Assembly: GCA_023426005.1 (NCBI GenBank)
Contig: JAFABO010000235.1
Coordinates: 1-19,167, forward strand
DNA from: Bacillota bacterium
GTDB lineage: Bacteria; Bacillota; Clostridia; Acetivibrionales; DSM-1351
Reading direction: 5' to 3'
Length of the DNA stretch: 19,167 bases
Shown here: one piece after another, positions 7,260 through 14,575 of the stretch
How the letters are laid out: every line of letters starts with the position of its first letter
Position numbering within the stretch: position 1 is the stretch's first letter
Position numbers and translations under genes: made by a program
The notes under the pieces: model-generated
Told to the model about the DNA's origin: nothing
Seen by the model: only the letters and a program-made list of their open reading frames with translations
The model's database searches: none

Positions 7260-9149
7260 TTATTTCAGGGTAAAGGATTTCCAAATATCATTTAATATCT
7301 TGCTGTTTTTAGTCCCATAATATAAATTATCTGCTACCAAATCTAATATAATAAATTTATTTCCCTTTTGGAATATGTATGCTTCAGTTCTGTATTCAGT
7401 ATTATTTTTTGTATAATACACAATGTATTTTTTACATGTAACACCTTTTTCATTGACTGTTGTCTGGACATCAATTTTATAATTCATCTCCTTCATGGTC
7501 TCCTCAAAAATTGCAGTAAAATCAGCAAAGGAACTATCTTCTTTATCCATTACCGTAACTGTCACTGACAATGGATCACTGCCATAATTTCTTATCATAT
7601 CGGTTTCTATATTTTTATTCCAGTTAATAGGTATATCCATGGAAAAAATATCATTGGAAACAGTTCTCTTTTTATCCGACAGAACAACCTTGTCCGGATT
7701 CAACAGCTTACCTACAGTTTTTGCATCAATTTCCCTGAAGGTAAAGGAATTTACCATTCCTTCGATTTTCTTCACCAGATCTGCATTCCTGTAATCTTCC
7801 TCACACATTTCATACCATAACAGGTACTTATAATTTTTATCTACAAGGAATATGTCACATCCATAGCAGGTTTCATTCACATATTTCATTGAATAATACA
7901 CTTTATTACATTTCACTCCATTAATTACTGTGGTTTCTTCTTTTAGTACTTTATATAATGCCGGATTAAAAAAATCAGAATCTTCCTTTTCGTAATTTTG
8001 TGTTAACGATTCCAAGGTCTCACCCTTATCAAGTGAATAGACTTTAACATTAAAGGAAAAGTCATTTTTACCATAGAAATAAACTCTGTTTTGAATATTA
8101 TTATCCTTTGATTCTCTTAAATCAGGCAAAAGATCGATCGACCAGTTTAATCCGGTCTCCTGGTATTTTCTGAAACCGTCTGCATTAACATCGGATAAGT
8201 CCTCGGTACTTCCATCTTTGCTGAATGTAAGTTTAAAAGAATCCATAATATTCTTATATTTTTCATCCAAATACGATACATCATTTTTTGTTTCAATAAT
8301 TACGTCATACATTTTTGTACTGGTGAGGAATATTCTTTCCTGAAATGTACTATAACTGCTTCTATACACAAGCTCAAGAAATTCTGTGCCGTCCTTTTTC
8401 TTAATCTCATAATCCATAAGTGTAAATTCGTACATATCGTCTAGAATGTCATTGGCAATACTGTCCAGATCCTCTTCTTTATTACGGTCATATAAAAAAA
8501 TTGAAATGTAATATGATCCGTCAGCAGCGGCAAAATTATTAGCAGTCCCGATAAAATTCCGGTATTCCAATCTCAGCTCATCCGGCAGCTGCATTGACCA
8601 CTTGTAATAGCTGTCTCCGATTTTGGATTTGGTGGTCTCCTTGATAAGTGCTGTAAAATCCTTGATACTGTTCGGGTTGGCTATTTCCTTCAGAAAAGTG
8701 ATATTTCCGTTGGAGTTTTTAACATCGGCGCCCAAAATATCTGCCAGAGAAGAAATAGATGCCATTAAACTATCATTTTTTATGTAAGGAGCTGCATCAA
8801 TAGTTACTTTTTTCTCTGAAATTACTGCTTCTTTTTTATTTTCGGTCAGTTTGATCTTAACATCATTATATGTGATAACCGCGGTTTTTGACTGAAGCTC
8901 CATTACAAAAGCGGCCCCAAGAGCATCAGTTATAACTTTGACAGGTACGAAGGTTTTTCCGCCTGTCTGGGCACTGGCCTCAGCCTTGACATTCTTACCG
9001 TTTACAAGATAAGTATCCGAACCGGCATTGAACGAAACCGATATTTCGGTGGAGCTCTTATCCTCAAATGATGTATCGGCAGCAAATACACAAAACTGTG
9101 CTAATAAAAAACAAAAAATAAAACTGAAAATTGCAATTGACTTTTTCAT
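7260..9149 (-). CDS. Secreted stalk-domain protein with three PsbP-like repeats
   Basis: This 629-residue exported protein has a clear signal peptide (MKKSIAIFSFIFCFLLAQFC, cleavage near Ala23/24). Residues about 33-155 form a copper-amine-oxidase-like N-terminal domain (YLVNGKNVKAEASAQ, KTFVPVKVITDALGA), used in clostridia as a surface stalk; it is not an oxidase and has no catalytic residues. Three diverged copies of a roughly 140-residue module follow (about 168-318, 330-480, 490-629). Each ends with a VNSFTF/WKSFTLK-like strand after a 'MYDVIIETK' or 'KFIILDLVA' stretch, resembling PsbP/DUF1795-like folds. GGGAGG lies 5 nt before the ATG. The gene begins 48 nt after the HtrA-like gene, so they form an operon and may act together in envelope protein quality control. 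The molecular function is unknown. Confidence 0.8.
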   Translation of the reverse strand: MKKSIAIFSFIFCFLLAQFCVFAADTSFEDKSSTEISVSFNAGSDTYLVNGKNVKAEASAQTGGKTFVPVKVITDALGAAFVMELQSKTAVITYNDVKIKLTENKKEAVISEKKVTIDAAPYIKNDSLMASISSLADILGADVKNSNGNITFLKEIANPNSIKDFTALIKETTKSKIGDSYYKWSMQLPDELRLEYRNFIGTANNFAAADGSYYISIFLYDRNKEEDLDSIANDILDDMYEFTLMDYEIKKKDGTEFLELVYRSSYSTFQERIFLTSTKMYDVIIETKNDVSYLDEKYKNIMDSFKLTFSKDGSTEDLSDVNADGFRKYQETGLNWSIDLLPDLRESKDNNIQNRVYFYGKNDFSFNVKVYSLDKGETLESLTQNYEKEDSDFFNPALYKVLKEETTVINGVKCNKVYYSMKYVNETCYGCDIFLVDKNYKYLLWYEMCEEDYRNADLVKKIEGMVNSFTFREIDAKTVGKLLNPDKVVLSDKKRTVSNDIFSMDIPINWNKNIETDMIRNYGSDPLSVTVTVMDKEDSSFADFTAIFEETMKEMNYKIDVQTTVNEKGVTCKKYIVYYTKNNTEYRTEAYIFQKGNKFIILDLVADNLYYGTKNSKILNDIWKSFTLK

Positions 9150-9197
9150 TGTGACCTCCCGTAGTTATTAAGCCCAATTAGATTAATATTACAAAAG

Positions 9198-10334
9198 CTA
9201 ATTTTTTTGTTCATCCAAGACAACAATAATACTTTGCTCGTTTCCATCCCTGCGGATATTGATATTTGCCTTATCTCCCGGAAGCAGACCTTTTAAGGCT
9301 TCATTCAAATCCACTATGGTATTTACTGCTTTGCCGTTGACATTATAAATAAAGTCATCCTTTTTCAGCCCGTATTTCTCGGCACAGGAACCAGCTTTAA
9401 TCCTGACGACCTTCAAGCCTTTTTTGCTGGGCAGTCCGTACAAGGCAACGCTATCCTCAGCATACTCGGCACCAAGTGTGACCCTTTTTACCTTGCCATA
9501 TTTATAAAAATGATCAAGCACAAATTGAATTGTATCTATTGGAATGGCATAATTCAAACCCTGTGCATTCAGTGTGACGATTGAATTAATTCCTATCACC
9601 TCTCCTGCCATATTGACCAGCGGTCCGCCGCTGTTGCCCGGATTTATGGCGACATCTGTCTGAATAAGCTTATATTCATAAAAGCCGTCGACGCTCCTGT
9701 TCAGTCCGCTGATTACGCCAACCGAAGCACTGTTTCTATTCTGGAAGGACAAAGGTGTCCCGATTGCAATTGCTGTTTTTCCGATAATAATATCTGAAGC
9801 CTCTCCGAACTTTGCCGGAAACAGGCCGATTTTATCAATCTTGATCACCGCGAGGTCCGCTTTCTCATCAATATACTTGAGCCTGGCATCATAACCGCTG
9901 CCATCGGACAGTACAACTGCAATCCTTGTCATGCCTTCTACAACATGAGCATTGGTCAGTATTTCTCCGCCTGACTTTATGACAAGGCCCGTCCCCAGGG
10001 CAAGGCCTTCGGCGGAGCCTTCCCTTGCTTTTGTATTACCTATGATTCCAACAACAGAAGGGCCGATTTCCTTAATAATCTCAGGAATAACATCTTCATT
10101 TTTATAAGATATATTAATTGAATTATTGTTTTGAGTGACATTCAGATTCAGTATTTGGGACAGGGCGGCAATATCGACATAAACCTTTTTGCCCACAGCG
10201 GCAGTTCCGACATCCTCCGCTTTACCATTGACAATAACTTTCAGGCTCTCTGCACCCGAAGCAGTAAAATTTGAGAGTACAAATAAAAACAGAAAAGCAG
10301 TAAAAACAATTGATTTAGTTATGGATTTTTTCAT
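9198..10334 (-). CDS. HtrA/DegP-like secreted serine protease with PDZ domain
   Basis: This 378-residue exported trypsin-like protease probably degrades misfolded envelope proteins. A signal peptide covers about residues 1-28. A short stalk-like region (about 30-78, KVYVDIAALSQILNLNV) looks like one half of the copper-amine-oxidase-like N-terminal domain, unlike classical HtrA, which has a membrane anchor. The protease domain carries the catalytic triad His130 (LTNAHVVEG), Asp160 (KADLAVIKID) and Ser235 (NPGNSGGPL). A single PDZ domain follows (about 303-375) for substrate recognition. AGGGGT lies 4 nt before the ATG, and a strong promoter (TTGTAA-17-TAATAT with an extended TG) is upstream. 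It is followed by the stalk/PsbP-repeat gene in the same operon; the shared N-terminal domain type suggests co-localisation at the wall. Confidence 0.92.
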   Translation of the reverse strand: MKKSITKSIVFTAFLFLFVLSNFTASGAESLKVIVNGKAEDVGTAAVGKKVYVDIAALSQILNLNVTQNNNSINISYKNEDVIPEIIKEIGPSVVGIIGNTKAREGSAEGLALGTGLVIKSGGEILTNAHVVEGMTRIAVVLSDGSGYDARLKYIDEKADLAVIKIDKIGLFPAKFGEASDIIIGKTAIAIGTPLSFQNRNSASVGVISGLNRSVDGFYEYKLIQTDVAINPGNSGGPLVNMAGEVIGINSIVTLNAQGLNYAIPIDTIQFVLDHFYKYGKVKRVTLGAEYAEDSVALYGLPSKKGLKVVRIKAGSCAEKYGLKKDDFIYNVNGKAVNTIVDLNEALKGLLPGDKANINIRRDGNEQSIIVVLDEQKN

Positions 10335-10365
10335 ATTTACCCCTGTAAAATGTTTTTATCCTAAC

Positions 10366-10394
10366 ATATTAACATTTATTCACAGATATTACAA
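10366..10394 (-). promoter_or_regulatory. Candidate extended -10 promoter of the HtrA-like operon
   Basis: On the minus strand TTGTAA (10389-10394), a 17-nt spacer ending in TGT, and TAATAT (10366-10371) fit sigma-A consensus with a TGn extension. The leader would be about 25 nt. Confidence 0.6.
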
Positions 10395-10415
10395 TAAGTT
10401 TCGCCATAATGTGTT

Positions 10416-10458
10416 AAAAACCTGCATTCTTTGCATAATTAGCCAACAAATGCAGTTT
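10416..10458 (-). terminator. Probable terminator downstream of the DUF2752 gene
   Basis: On the minus strand AAACTGCATTTG pairs with CAAAGAATGCAGGTTT, with small bulges, and the arm runs into a five-U stretch. It begins about 15 nt past the DUF2752 stop codon and precedes the HtrA promoter, so the two genes are likely separate units. Confidence 0.45.
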
Positions 10459-10472
10459 CATTTTTAAAATAT

Positions 10473-10871
10473 TTATATAAAATTTCTTATGACAAAATAT
10501 ATAATGAAGCAGGCTGTTATAACTGTCCAGAACCGCTTACTTCTCGGTACAAGCTTCACATGTTTTTTAAAGGTGCCCGACAGCAGTTCAATATATGCCA
10601 GCAATAATACGACAATACCGAATACGGGTACAGGATTGTATCTTATGGATCCGGCTATATCTCCCGACAGGAGATGCTGGACACTCCTGGTGTTCCCGCA
10701 GCCGGGGCAGTATACCTGGAGATAAGTATAGCTCGGACATGCAGGAAATTTTGTTCCCAAAAAAATCAATGAATCTCTGAAATGGTATATGAGAAAAACA
10801 ACTGCAGCCGGTATAAGAATAACCATTATTTTAAAGAATGTGGAATTAAGCTTATTTAGTCTGTTCAGCAA
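10473..10871 (-). CDS. DUF2752 family small membrane protein
   Basis: A 132-residue membrane protein with about three hydrophobic segments. It carries the DUF2752 signature YCPGCGNTRS followed by HLLSGD and RYNPVP, plus an extra Cys (PACPSY) a few residues before. The family function is unknown to me; the conserved Cys-Pro-Gly-Cys-Gly-x-Thr-Arg could be a redox or metal site at the membrane. No ATG fits. The TTG at 10871 is preferred because GGAGG lies 5 nt upstream; another TTG at 10883 would overlap that ribosome site. A -10-like TATAAT occurs on the minus strand at 11001-11006 without a good -35, so the leader would include copy B of the dispersed repeat. It stands alone between two terminators. 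Confidence 0.78.
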   Translation of the reverse strand: MLNRLNKLNSTFFKIMVILIPAAVVFLIYHFRDSLIFLGTKFPACPSYTYLQVYCPGCGNTRSVQHLLSGDIAGSIRYNPVPVFGIVVLLLAYIELLSGTFKKHVKLVPRSKRFWTVITACFIIYFVIRNFI

Positions 10872-10912
10872 GTTTGCCTCCAATGTTATAAAATCCAGAT
10901 AGTTAAGCCGTT

Positions 10913-10988
10913 GTACCAGTTAATTTTAATAAAATCTAACTGTAAAGCAAAACAAAATTTCAATCAGCTCAACGAGTTAATTGAACGC
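10913..10988 (-). repeat. 76-bp dispersed repeat, copy B
   Basis: Second copy of the element at 76-151, same length, same orientation, about 87 percent identical. It lies between the DUF711 terminator and the DUF2752 start codon, probably in the leader of the latter. Its end forms a hairpin (CAGCTCAA 10965-10972 with TTGA 10981-10984 and GCTG 10987-10990, 2-nt bulge) at the place where copy A forms a different 9-bp stem, so pairing potential is kept although the bases differ. Confidence 0.7.
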
Positions 10989-11056
10989 TGCCCATGTAAT
11001 ATTATACTTATACAAACTCAAAATGACTGATAATTTTGCTATTCTTTTTAAAGCGT

Positions 11057-11092
11057 AAAAAAGCCAGGCAAACTTTTTTACAGTTACCCGGC
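11057..11092 (-). terminator. Rho-independent terminator of the ACT/PFL-family operon
   Basis: On the minus strand GCCGGGTAA (11084-11092) pairs fully with TTGCCTGGC (11063-11071, two G-U pairs), followed by six U. It lies 22 nt past the DUF711 stop codon. A competing perfect 9-bp hairpin, GTAAAAAAG with CTTTTTTAC (11055-11063 and 11073-11081), overlaps it. Confidence 0.78.
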
Positions 11093-11114
11093 GTTTTCTT
11101 GCACTTTCTTGCTT

Positions 11115-12473
11115 CTAGTTCTTCAGGCTGTGCAGCGGAGCGGGAATCCTTCCTCCTCTGCTTATAAAATCACTGCTGCTGAAGGAATTCACCTTCATAA
11201 CAGGACCCGAGCCAAGCAGGCCTCCAAATTCCACCCTGTCACCGATTTTTTTACCAGGGGCCGGAATGATTCTTACCGCGGTGGTTTTCTGGTTTACAAC
11301 GCCAATTGCGGCCTCATCTGCAATTATGGCAGCAATTGTTTCGGCCGAGGTGTCGCCGGGAACAACAATCATGTCAAGACCCACCGAGCAGACACAAGTC
11401 ATTGCTTCCAGCTTTTCAAGGGACAGAGCGCCTGAAATTACGGCATCAATCATGCCAGCGTCTTCACTGACAGGAATAAATGCGCCGCTGAGGCCTCCAA
11501 CATAAGAGGAGGCCATCACTCCGCCCTTTTTGACCGCGTCATTCAAAAGTGCCAGCGCCGCAGTAGTACCATGGGTTCCGCACTTTTCAAGCCCCATTTC
11601 CTCAAGTATGTGGGCAACACTGTCACCGATTGCGGGAGTTGGCGCAAGTGACAGGTCAACAATACCAAAGGGCACATTCAGTCTTCGTGAAGCTTCCTGT
11701 GCAACCAGCTGGCCCATTCTGGTGATTTTGAAAGCAGTCTTTTTAATAGTCTCGGCTACAACGCCAAAGTCCTCGCCCTTAACTTTTTCAAGAGCACATT
11801 TGACAACACCGGGGCCGCTTACACCTACATTTATAACACATTCAGGTTCACCGATTCCATGGAAGGCTCCTGCCATGAACGGGTTGTCCTCAACTGCGTT
11901 GGCAAATACCACCAGTTTGGCACAGGCCAGAGCTCCGCTGCCGGCGGTCAGCTGTGCCGCATTCTTCACAATCCTTCCCATCTCTGCAACAGCATCCATG
12001 TTAATGCCCGCTTTTGTTGAAGCTACATTAACCGAGGAACATACCAGTTTTGTTTCACTCAGAGCTTCAGGTATGGATGATATCAATCTCTTATCCCCTT
12101 TTGTATAACCCTTGTGCACCAGTGAAGAGTATCCGCCTATAAAGTTCACGCCCACTGTCTGAGCCGCTTTGTCCATTGCTTTTGCAAACTTCGTATAATC
12201 AGCACTTTCACAGCTTTCTGCTATAAGTGCTATTGGAGTGACTGAAATCCTTTTGTTAATAATGGGTATGCCGTACTCTCTCTCAATATTCTCCCCGGTA
12301 ATAACAAGCTTTTCCGCATACCTTGTAATTTTGTCATAAACTTTCCGGCAGGAAATATCTATATCGGGATGCGAACAATCTCTGAGTGAAATGCCCATGG
12401 TTATTGTTCTTATATCCAGATTTTCTTTTTGTATCATTTTTATTGTCTCAAATACTTCGAAAGGACCTAACAT
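11115..12473 (-). CDS. DUF711/UPF0210 'PFL family' protein
   Basis: A cytosolic protein of about 452 residues in the UPF0210/DUF711 family, which databases name 'PFL family' because its fold is related to pyruvate formate-lyase-type barrels. Enzyme activity is not established. Family hallmarks seen are TITMGISLRDC near the start, VTPIALIAES, FIGGYSSLVHKG, ETKLVCSSVNVAS, NVGVSGPGVV, GTHGTTAALALLNDAVKKGG, and the end IPAPLHSLKN. Two ATGs lie 6 nt apart; the second (12473) is preferred because GAGGTG is 7 nt before it but only 1 nt before the first. The start region is about 11 nt after the stop of the ACT-domain gene, so translation is probably coupled. A Gly-radical loop of the PFL type is not evident, so it should not be taken as a formate lyase. 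Confidence 0.9.
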   Translation of the reverse strand: MLGPFEVFETIKMIQKENLDIRTITMGISLRDCSHPDIDISCRKVYDKITRYAEKLVITGENIEREYGIPIINKRISVTPIALIAESCESADYTKFAKAMDKAAQTVGVNFIGGYSSLVHKGYTKGDKRLISSIPEALSETKLVCSSVNVASTKAGINMDAVAEMGRIVKNAAQLTAGSGALACAKLVVFANAVEDNPFMAGAFHGIGEPECVINVGVSGPGVVKCALEKVKGEDFGVVAETIKKTAFKITRMGQLVAQEASRRLNVPFGIVDLSLAPTPAIGDSVAHILEEMGLEKCGTHGTTAALALLNDAVKKGGVMASSYVGGLSGAFIPVSEDAGMIDAVISGALSLEKLEAMTCVCSVGLDMIVVPGDTSAETIAAIIADEAAIGVVNQKTTAVRIIPAPGKKIGDRVEFGGLLGSGPVMKVNSFSSSDFISRGGRIPAPLHSLKN

Positions 12474-12484
12474 AAGCATTCACC

Positions 12485-12754
12485 TCATATTCTATGCATG
12501 GAGTTAAAAATATCTTCGTGCTGTATCTGGATCTTCAATCCAATCTCAATTCCCTTATTTTCCAGCTTCTCGGAAAGCTCATGGAAATGAATATTGCATT
12601 TTGATATATCTACAAGCATGATCATGGTAAATACATCCTGTAGAATTGTCTGAGTGATATCGAGTATATTTACATTGCTGTCTGCTAAAATATTGCTGAC
12701 TCCCGCAATTATTCCTACCCTGTCCTTCCCAATAACAGTTATAACTGCTCTCAT
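12485..12754 (-). CDS. ACT-domain protein (UPF0237)
   Basis: An 89-residue protein consisting of a single ACT domain, a small-molecule (often amino-acid) binding regulatory fold. It starts MRAVITVIGKDRVGIIAGVS, the typical beta1-loop-alpha1 segment with the ligand-loop Gly residues, and matches UPF0237, which is regularly encoded next to DUF711 genes. AGGAGATAAGGT precedes the ATG. It is the first gene of a two-gene operon with the PFL-family protein. The likely role is to sense an amino acid or related ligand and regulate its partner; neither ligand nor interaction is known from the sequence. Confidence 0.9.
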   Translation of the reverse strand: MRAVITVIGKDRVGIIAGVSNILADSNVNILDITQTILQDVFTMIMLVDISKCNIHFHELSEKLENKGIEIGLKIQIQHEDIFNSMHRI

Positions 12755-13081
12755 ACCTTATCTCCTTTTCCGGCAAATTAAGATACACTAAATTATGTGA
12801 CTGATATTTTTGCAAAAGTAAATGTACTTTTCCCTGCCATTTATAATTTAATTTAAATTAATATATTTGCCCAAAACTACTGTGATAGCTCTGAAAAAAG
12901 CCTAATAAATTGTATTATATATCTTTGTTATATAAATATCAATTCCGAACATATGTTTGATTTATCGTTTTATCTGTGTTATACTTTAATAGAATGGTAA
13001 AACTGTTAAGAAAGCGTTTATTTGTTTTATAAATGATACATTAACAGCAAATATATTAAAAATACGTGAGAGAGAATTTTT
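12755..13081. other. AT-rich divergent intergenic region
   Basis: These 327 bp separate the minus-strand ACT operon from the plus-strand radical SAM operon. The right part holds a clear plus-strand promoter (12957-12985) and a leader of about 90 nt. A 14-bp perfect A/T palindrome, TTAATTTAAATTAA, lies at 12848-12861. I could not find a convincing minus-strand promoter, a riboswitch-like fold or a small gene. Confidence 0.6.
12957..12985 (+). promoter_or_regulatory. Promoter of the radical SAM/DUF4130 operon
   Basis: TTGATT (12957-12962), a 17-nt spacer and TATACT (12980-12985) with a TGn extension give a strong sigma-A match. Transcription should start near 12992, leaving a leader of about 90 nt with no recognised riboswitch. 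No LexA-type operator (GAAC-N4-GTTC in low-GC Gram-positives) is seen at the promoter, although the products are linked to DNA repair. Confidence 0.62.
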
Positions 13082-14575
13082 ATGGATTTATTAGAGAAAC
13101 TCGGTGTTTTGGCCGATGCGGCCAAGTACGATGTCTCCTGCTCCTCCAGCGGCGGGACAAGGAACAATAAAAATGGAGTTGGAAACAGCCATGCTGCCGG
13201 TATTTGCCATACCTGGGCCGATGACGGCAGGTGTGTTTCACTGCTGAAAATTCTTTTATCAAATGAATGTATATATGATTGCGTATACTGTGTGAACAGG
13301 GCCTCAAACGACATCCCGAGAGCCAGCTTCTCTGCTGATGAAGTGGTAGATCTCACCATGAATTTTTACAGGAGAAATTATATTGAAGGTCTTTTTCTCA
13401 GCTCTGCTGTGCTTAAAAATCCCAGCCACACCATGGAATTAATGCTGGAAATTGTCCGAAAGCTCCGGAACGAGCAGGGTTTTTTCGGGTATATCCATAT
13501 AAAGGCAATACCGGGAGCCGATGCACGGCTTATTCATGAAGCGGGTATGTATGTTGACCGTATGAGTGTGAATATAGAACTGCCTTCCGACAGAGGTCTT
13601 GAGGTCCTTGCACCTCAGAAACCCGTCAAGGCGCTGCTGAAGCCCATGCAGCAAATCAGCCGGGGTATTATGGAGCACAGAGAATCCGGGCCGGGCCGGC
13701 AAAAAAATGCTGTGGAAAAATCTTCTGATTTTTTTTCGGGTTTCAAGGGTAATTTTCCTGATGACCTGCCGGACAGGGATTTTTCATCAAACAAGCTTTC
13801 ACACAGGAATTCCGGCAAATACTTTGTACCGGCCGGCCAGAGCACACAGCTTATAGTGGGTGCGACCCCCGACAGGGATTTAAGCATCCTCAGGCTTTCG
13901 GAAGCCCTGTACAACAAATTTTCCCTGAAAAGGGTGTATTACTCCGCTTATGTGCCCACTTTGGCAGATCCCAGGCTGCCGGCCATAATCAGACCTCCCC
14001 TGCTTCGCGAGCACAGATTGTACCAGGCCGACTGGCTGCTGAGATTTTATGGTTTTGGAGCTGATGAATTGCTCAGCAAGGCAAATCCGGATTTTGACGT
14101 AGAGCTTGATCCAAAAGCAAACTGGGCATTGCACAATCTGCACATGTTTCCCATGGAAATCAACACAGTTGATTATGAGATGCTTCTGAGGATCCCCGGA
14201 ATCGGAGTAAAATCGGCCCAAAGGATTATTGCAGCCAGAAGGGTCGGGAGACTGAATTTTGACAACCTGAAAAAAATGGGTGTTGTGCTTAAGCGGGCAG
14301 CCCATTTTATCACCTGTCAGGGCAAAACCTATGAAAGCTTCAGTCAAAATGAATATATTGTCAAGGAAGCCCTTGTGTCGGCCAGGCTCCTGCCCCAGGG
14401 CAAAAAAGCGGTACCGGGACAGATGTCTTTGTTTTCAACTTTAAACGAAAGCGGGCTGGGAGAAAATATGTCGGATCTGTATTTGTTCAGTTCACCGGAA
14501 AATACCAGGGAGTGGCTCAGCTACTACAATCAGCCCCAGGATGGGAGGCTGCTTTTAAGTGATATACATTTATGA
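13082..14575 (+). CDS. Putative DNA modification/repair radical SAM protein
   Basis: A 497-residue protein of the radical SAM family annotated as putative DNA modification/repair protein (TIGR03916-type). The 4Fe-4S/SAM motif is Cys63-x3-Cys67-x2-Cys70 (NECIYDCVYC). Further cysteines at 20, 42 and 51 flank it in well-conserved stretches (KYDVSCSSSG, GICHTWADDGRC), as I recall from relatives, and could hold another metal site. After the barrel, PAGQSTQLIVGA (250-261) and RVYYSAY (284-290) are family motifs. A helix-hairpin-helix unit (LLRIPGIGVKSAQRIIAAR, about 368-386) suggests DNA binding. Residues about 198-246 are a low-complexity insert that seems longer than usual. The ribosome site is weak (GAGAG). 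The last 17 nt overlap the DUF4130 gene. The chemical reaction is not known. Confidence 0.9.
   Translation: MDLLEKLGVLADAAKYDVSCSSSGGTRNNKNGVGNSHAAGICHTWADDGRCVSLLKILLSNECIYDCVYCVNRASNDIPRASFSADEVVDLTMNFYRRNYIEGLFLSSAVLKNPSHTMELMLEIVRKLRNEQGFFGYIHIKAIPGADARLIHEAGMYVDRMSVNIELPSDRGLEVLAPQKPVKALLKPMQQISRGIMEHRESGPGRQKNAVEKSSDFFSGFKGNFPDDLPDRDFSSNKLSHRNSGKYFVPAGQSTQLIVGATPDRDLSILRLSEALYNKFSLKRVYYSAYVPTLADPRLPAIIRPPLLREHRLYQADWLLRFYGFGADELLSKANPDFDVELDPKANWALHNLHMFPMEINTVDYEMLLRIPGIGVKSAQRIIAARRVGRLNFDNLKKMGVVLKRAAHFITCQGKTYESFSQNEYIVKEALVSARLLPQGKKAVPGQMSLFSTLNESGLGENMSDLYLFSSPENTREWLSYYNQPQDGRLLLSDIHL

Noticed and set aside
7260..9149. Reading the copper-amine-oxidase-like domain as an actual copper amine oxidase
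   Set aside because: Only the N-terminal stalk-type domain is present; there is no catalytic domain, no topaquinone Tyr motif and no copper-binding His set. Nearness to the copper cluster is not evidence of copper use.
11530..12108. A 192-codon plus-strand open frame antisense to the DUF711 gene
   Set aside because: It is a shadow: Ser/Thr/Pro/Ala-rich translation mirroring the DUF711 codons, no ribosome site, no domain.
12848..12861. 14-bp A/T palindrome as an operator
   Set aside because: It is pure A/T in very AT-rich DNA, where such palindromes are common by chance, and it sits far from the clear promoter.
12985..13081. Riboswitch in the roughly 90-nt leader of the radical SAM gene
   Set aside because: I could find no recognised aptamer core and no terminator or anti-terminator pair.
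13880..14347. A 155-codon minus-strand open frame antisense to the radical SAM gene
   Set aside because: The opposite strand encodes unmistakable family motifs; this frame has no promoter, ribosome site or recognisable domain.
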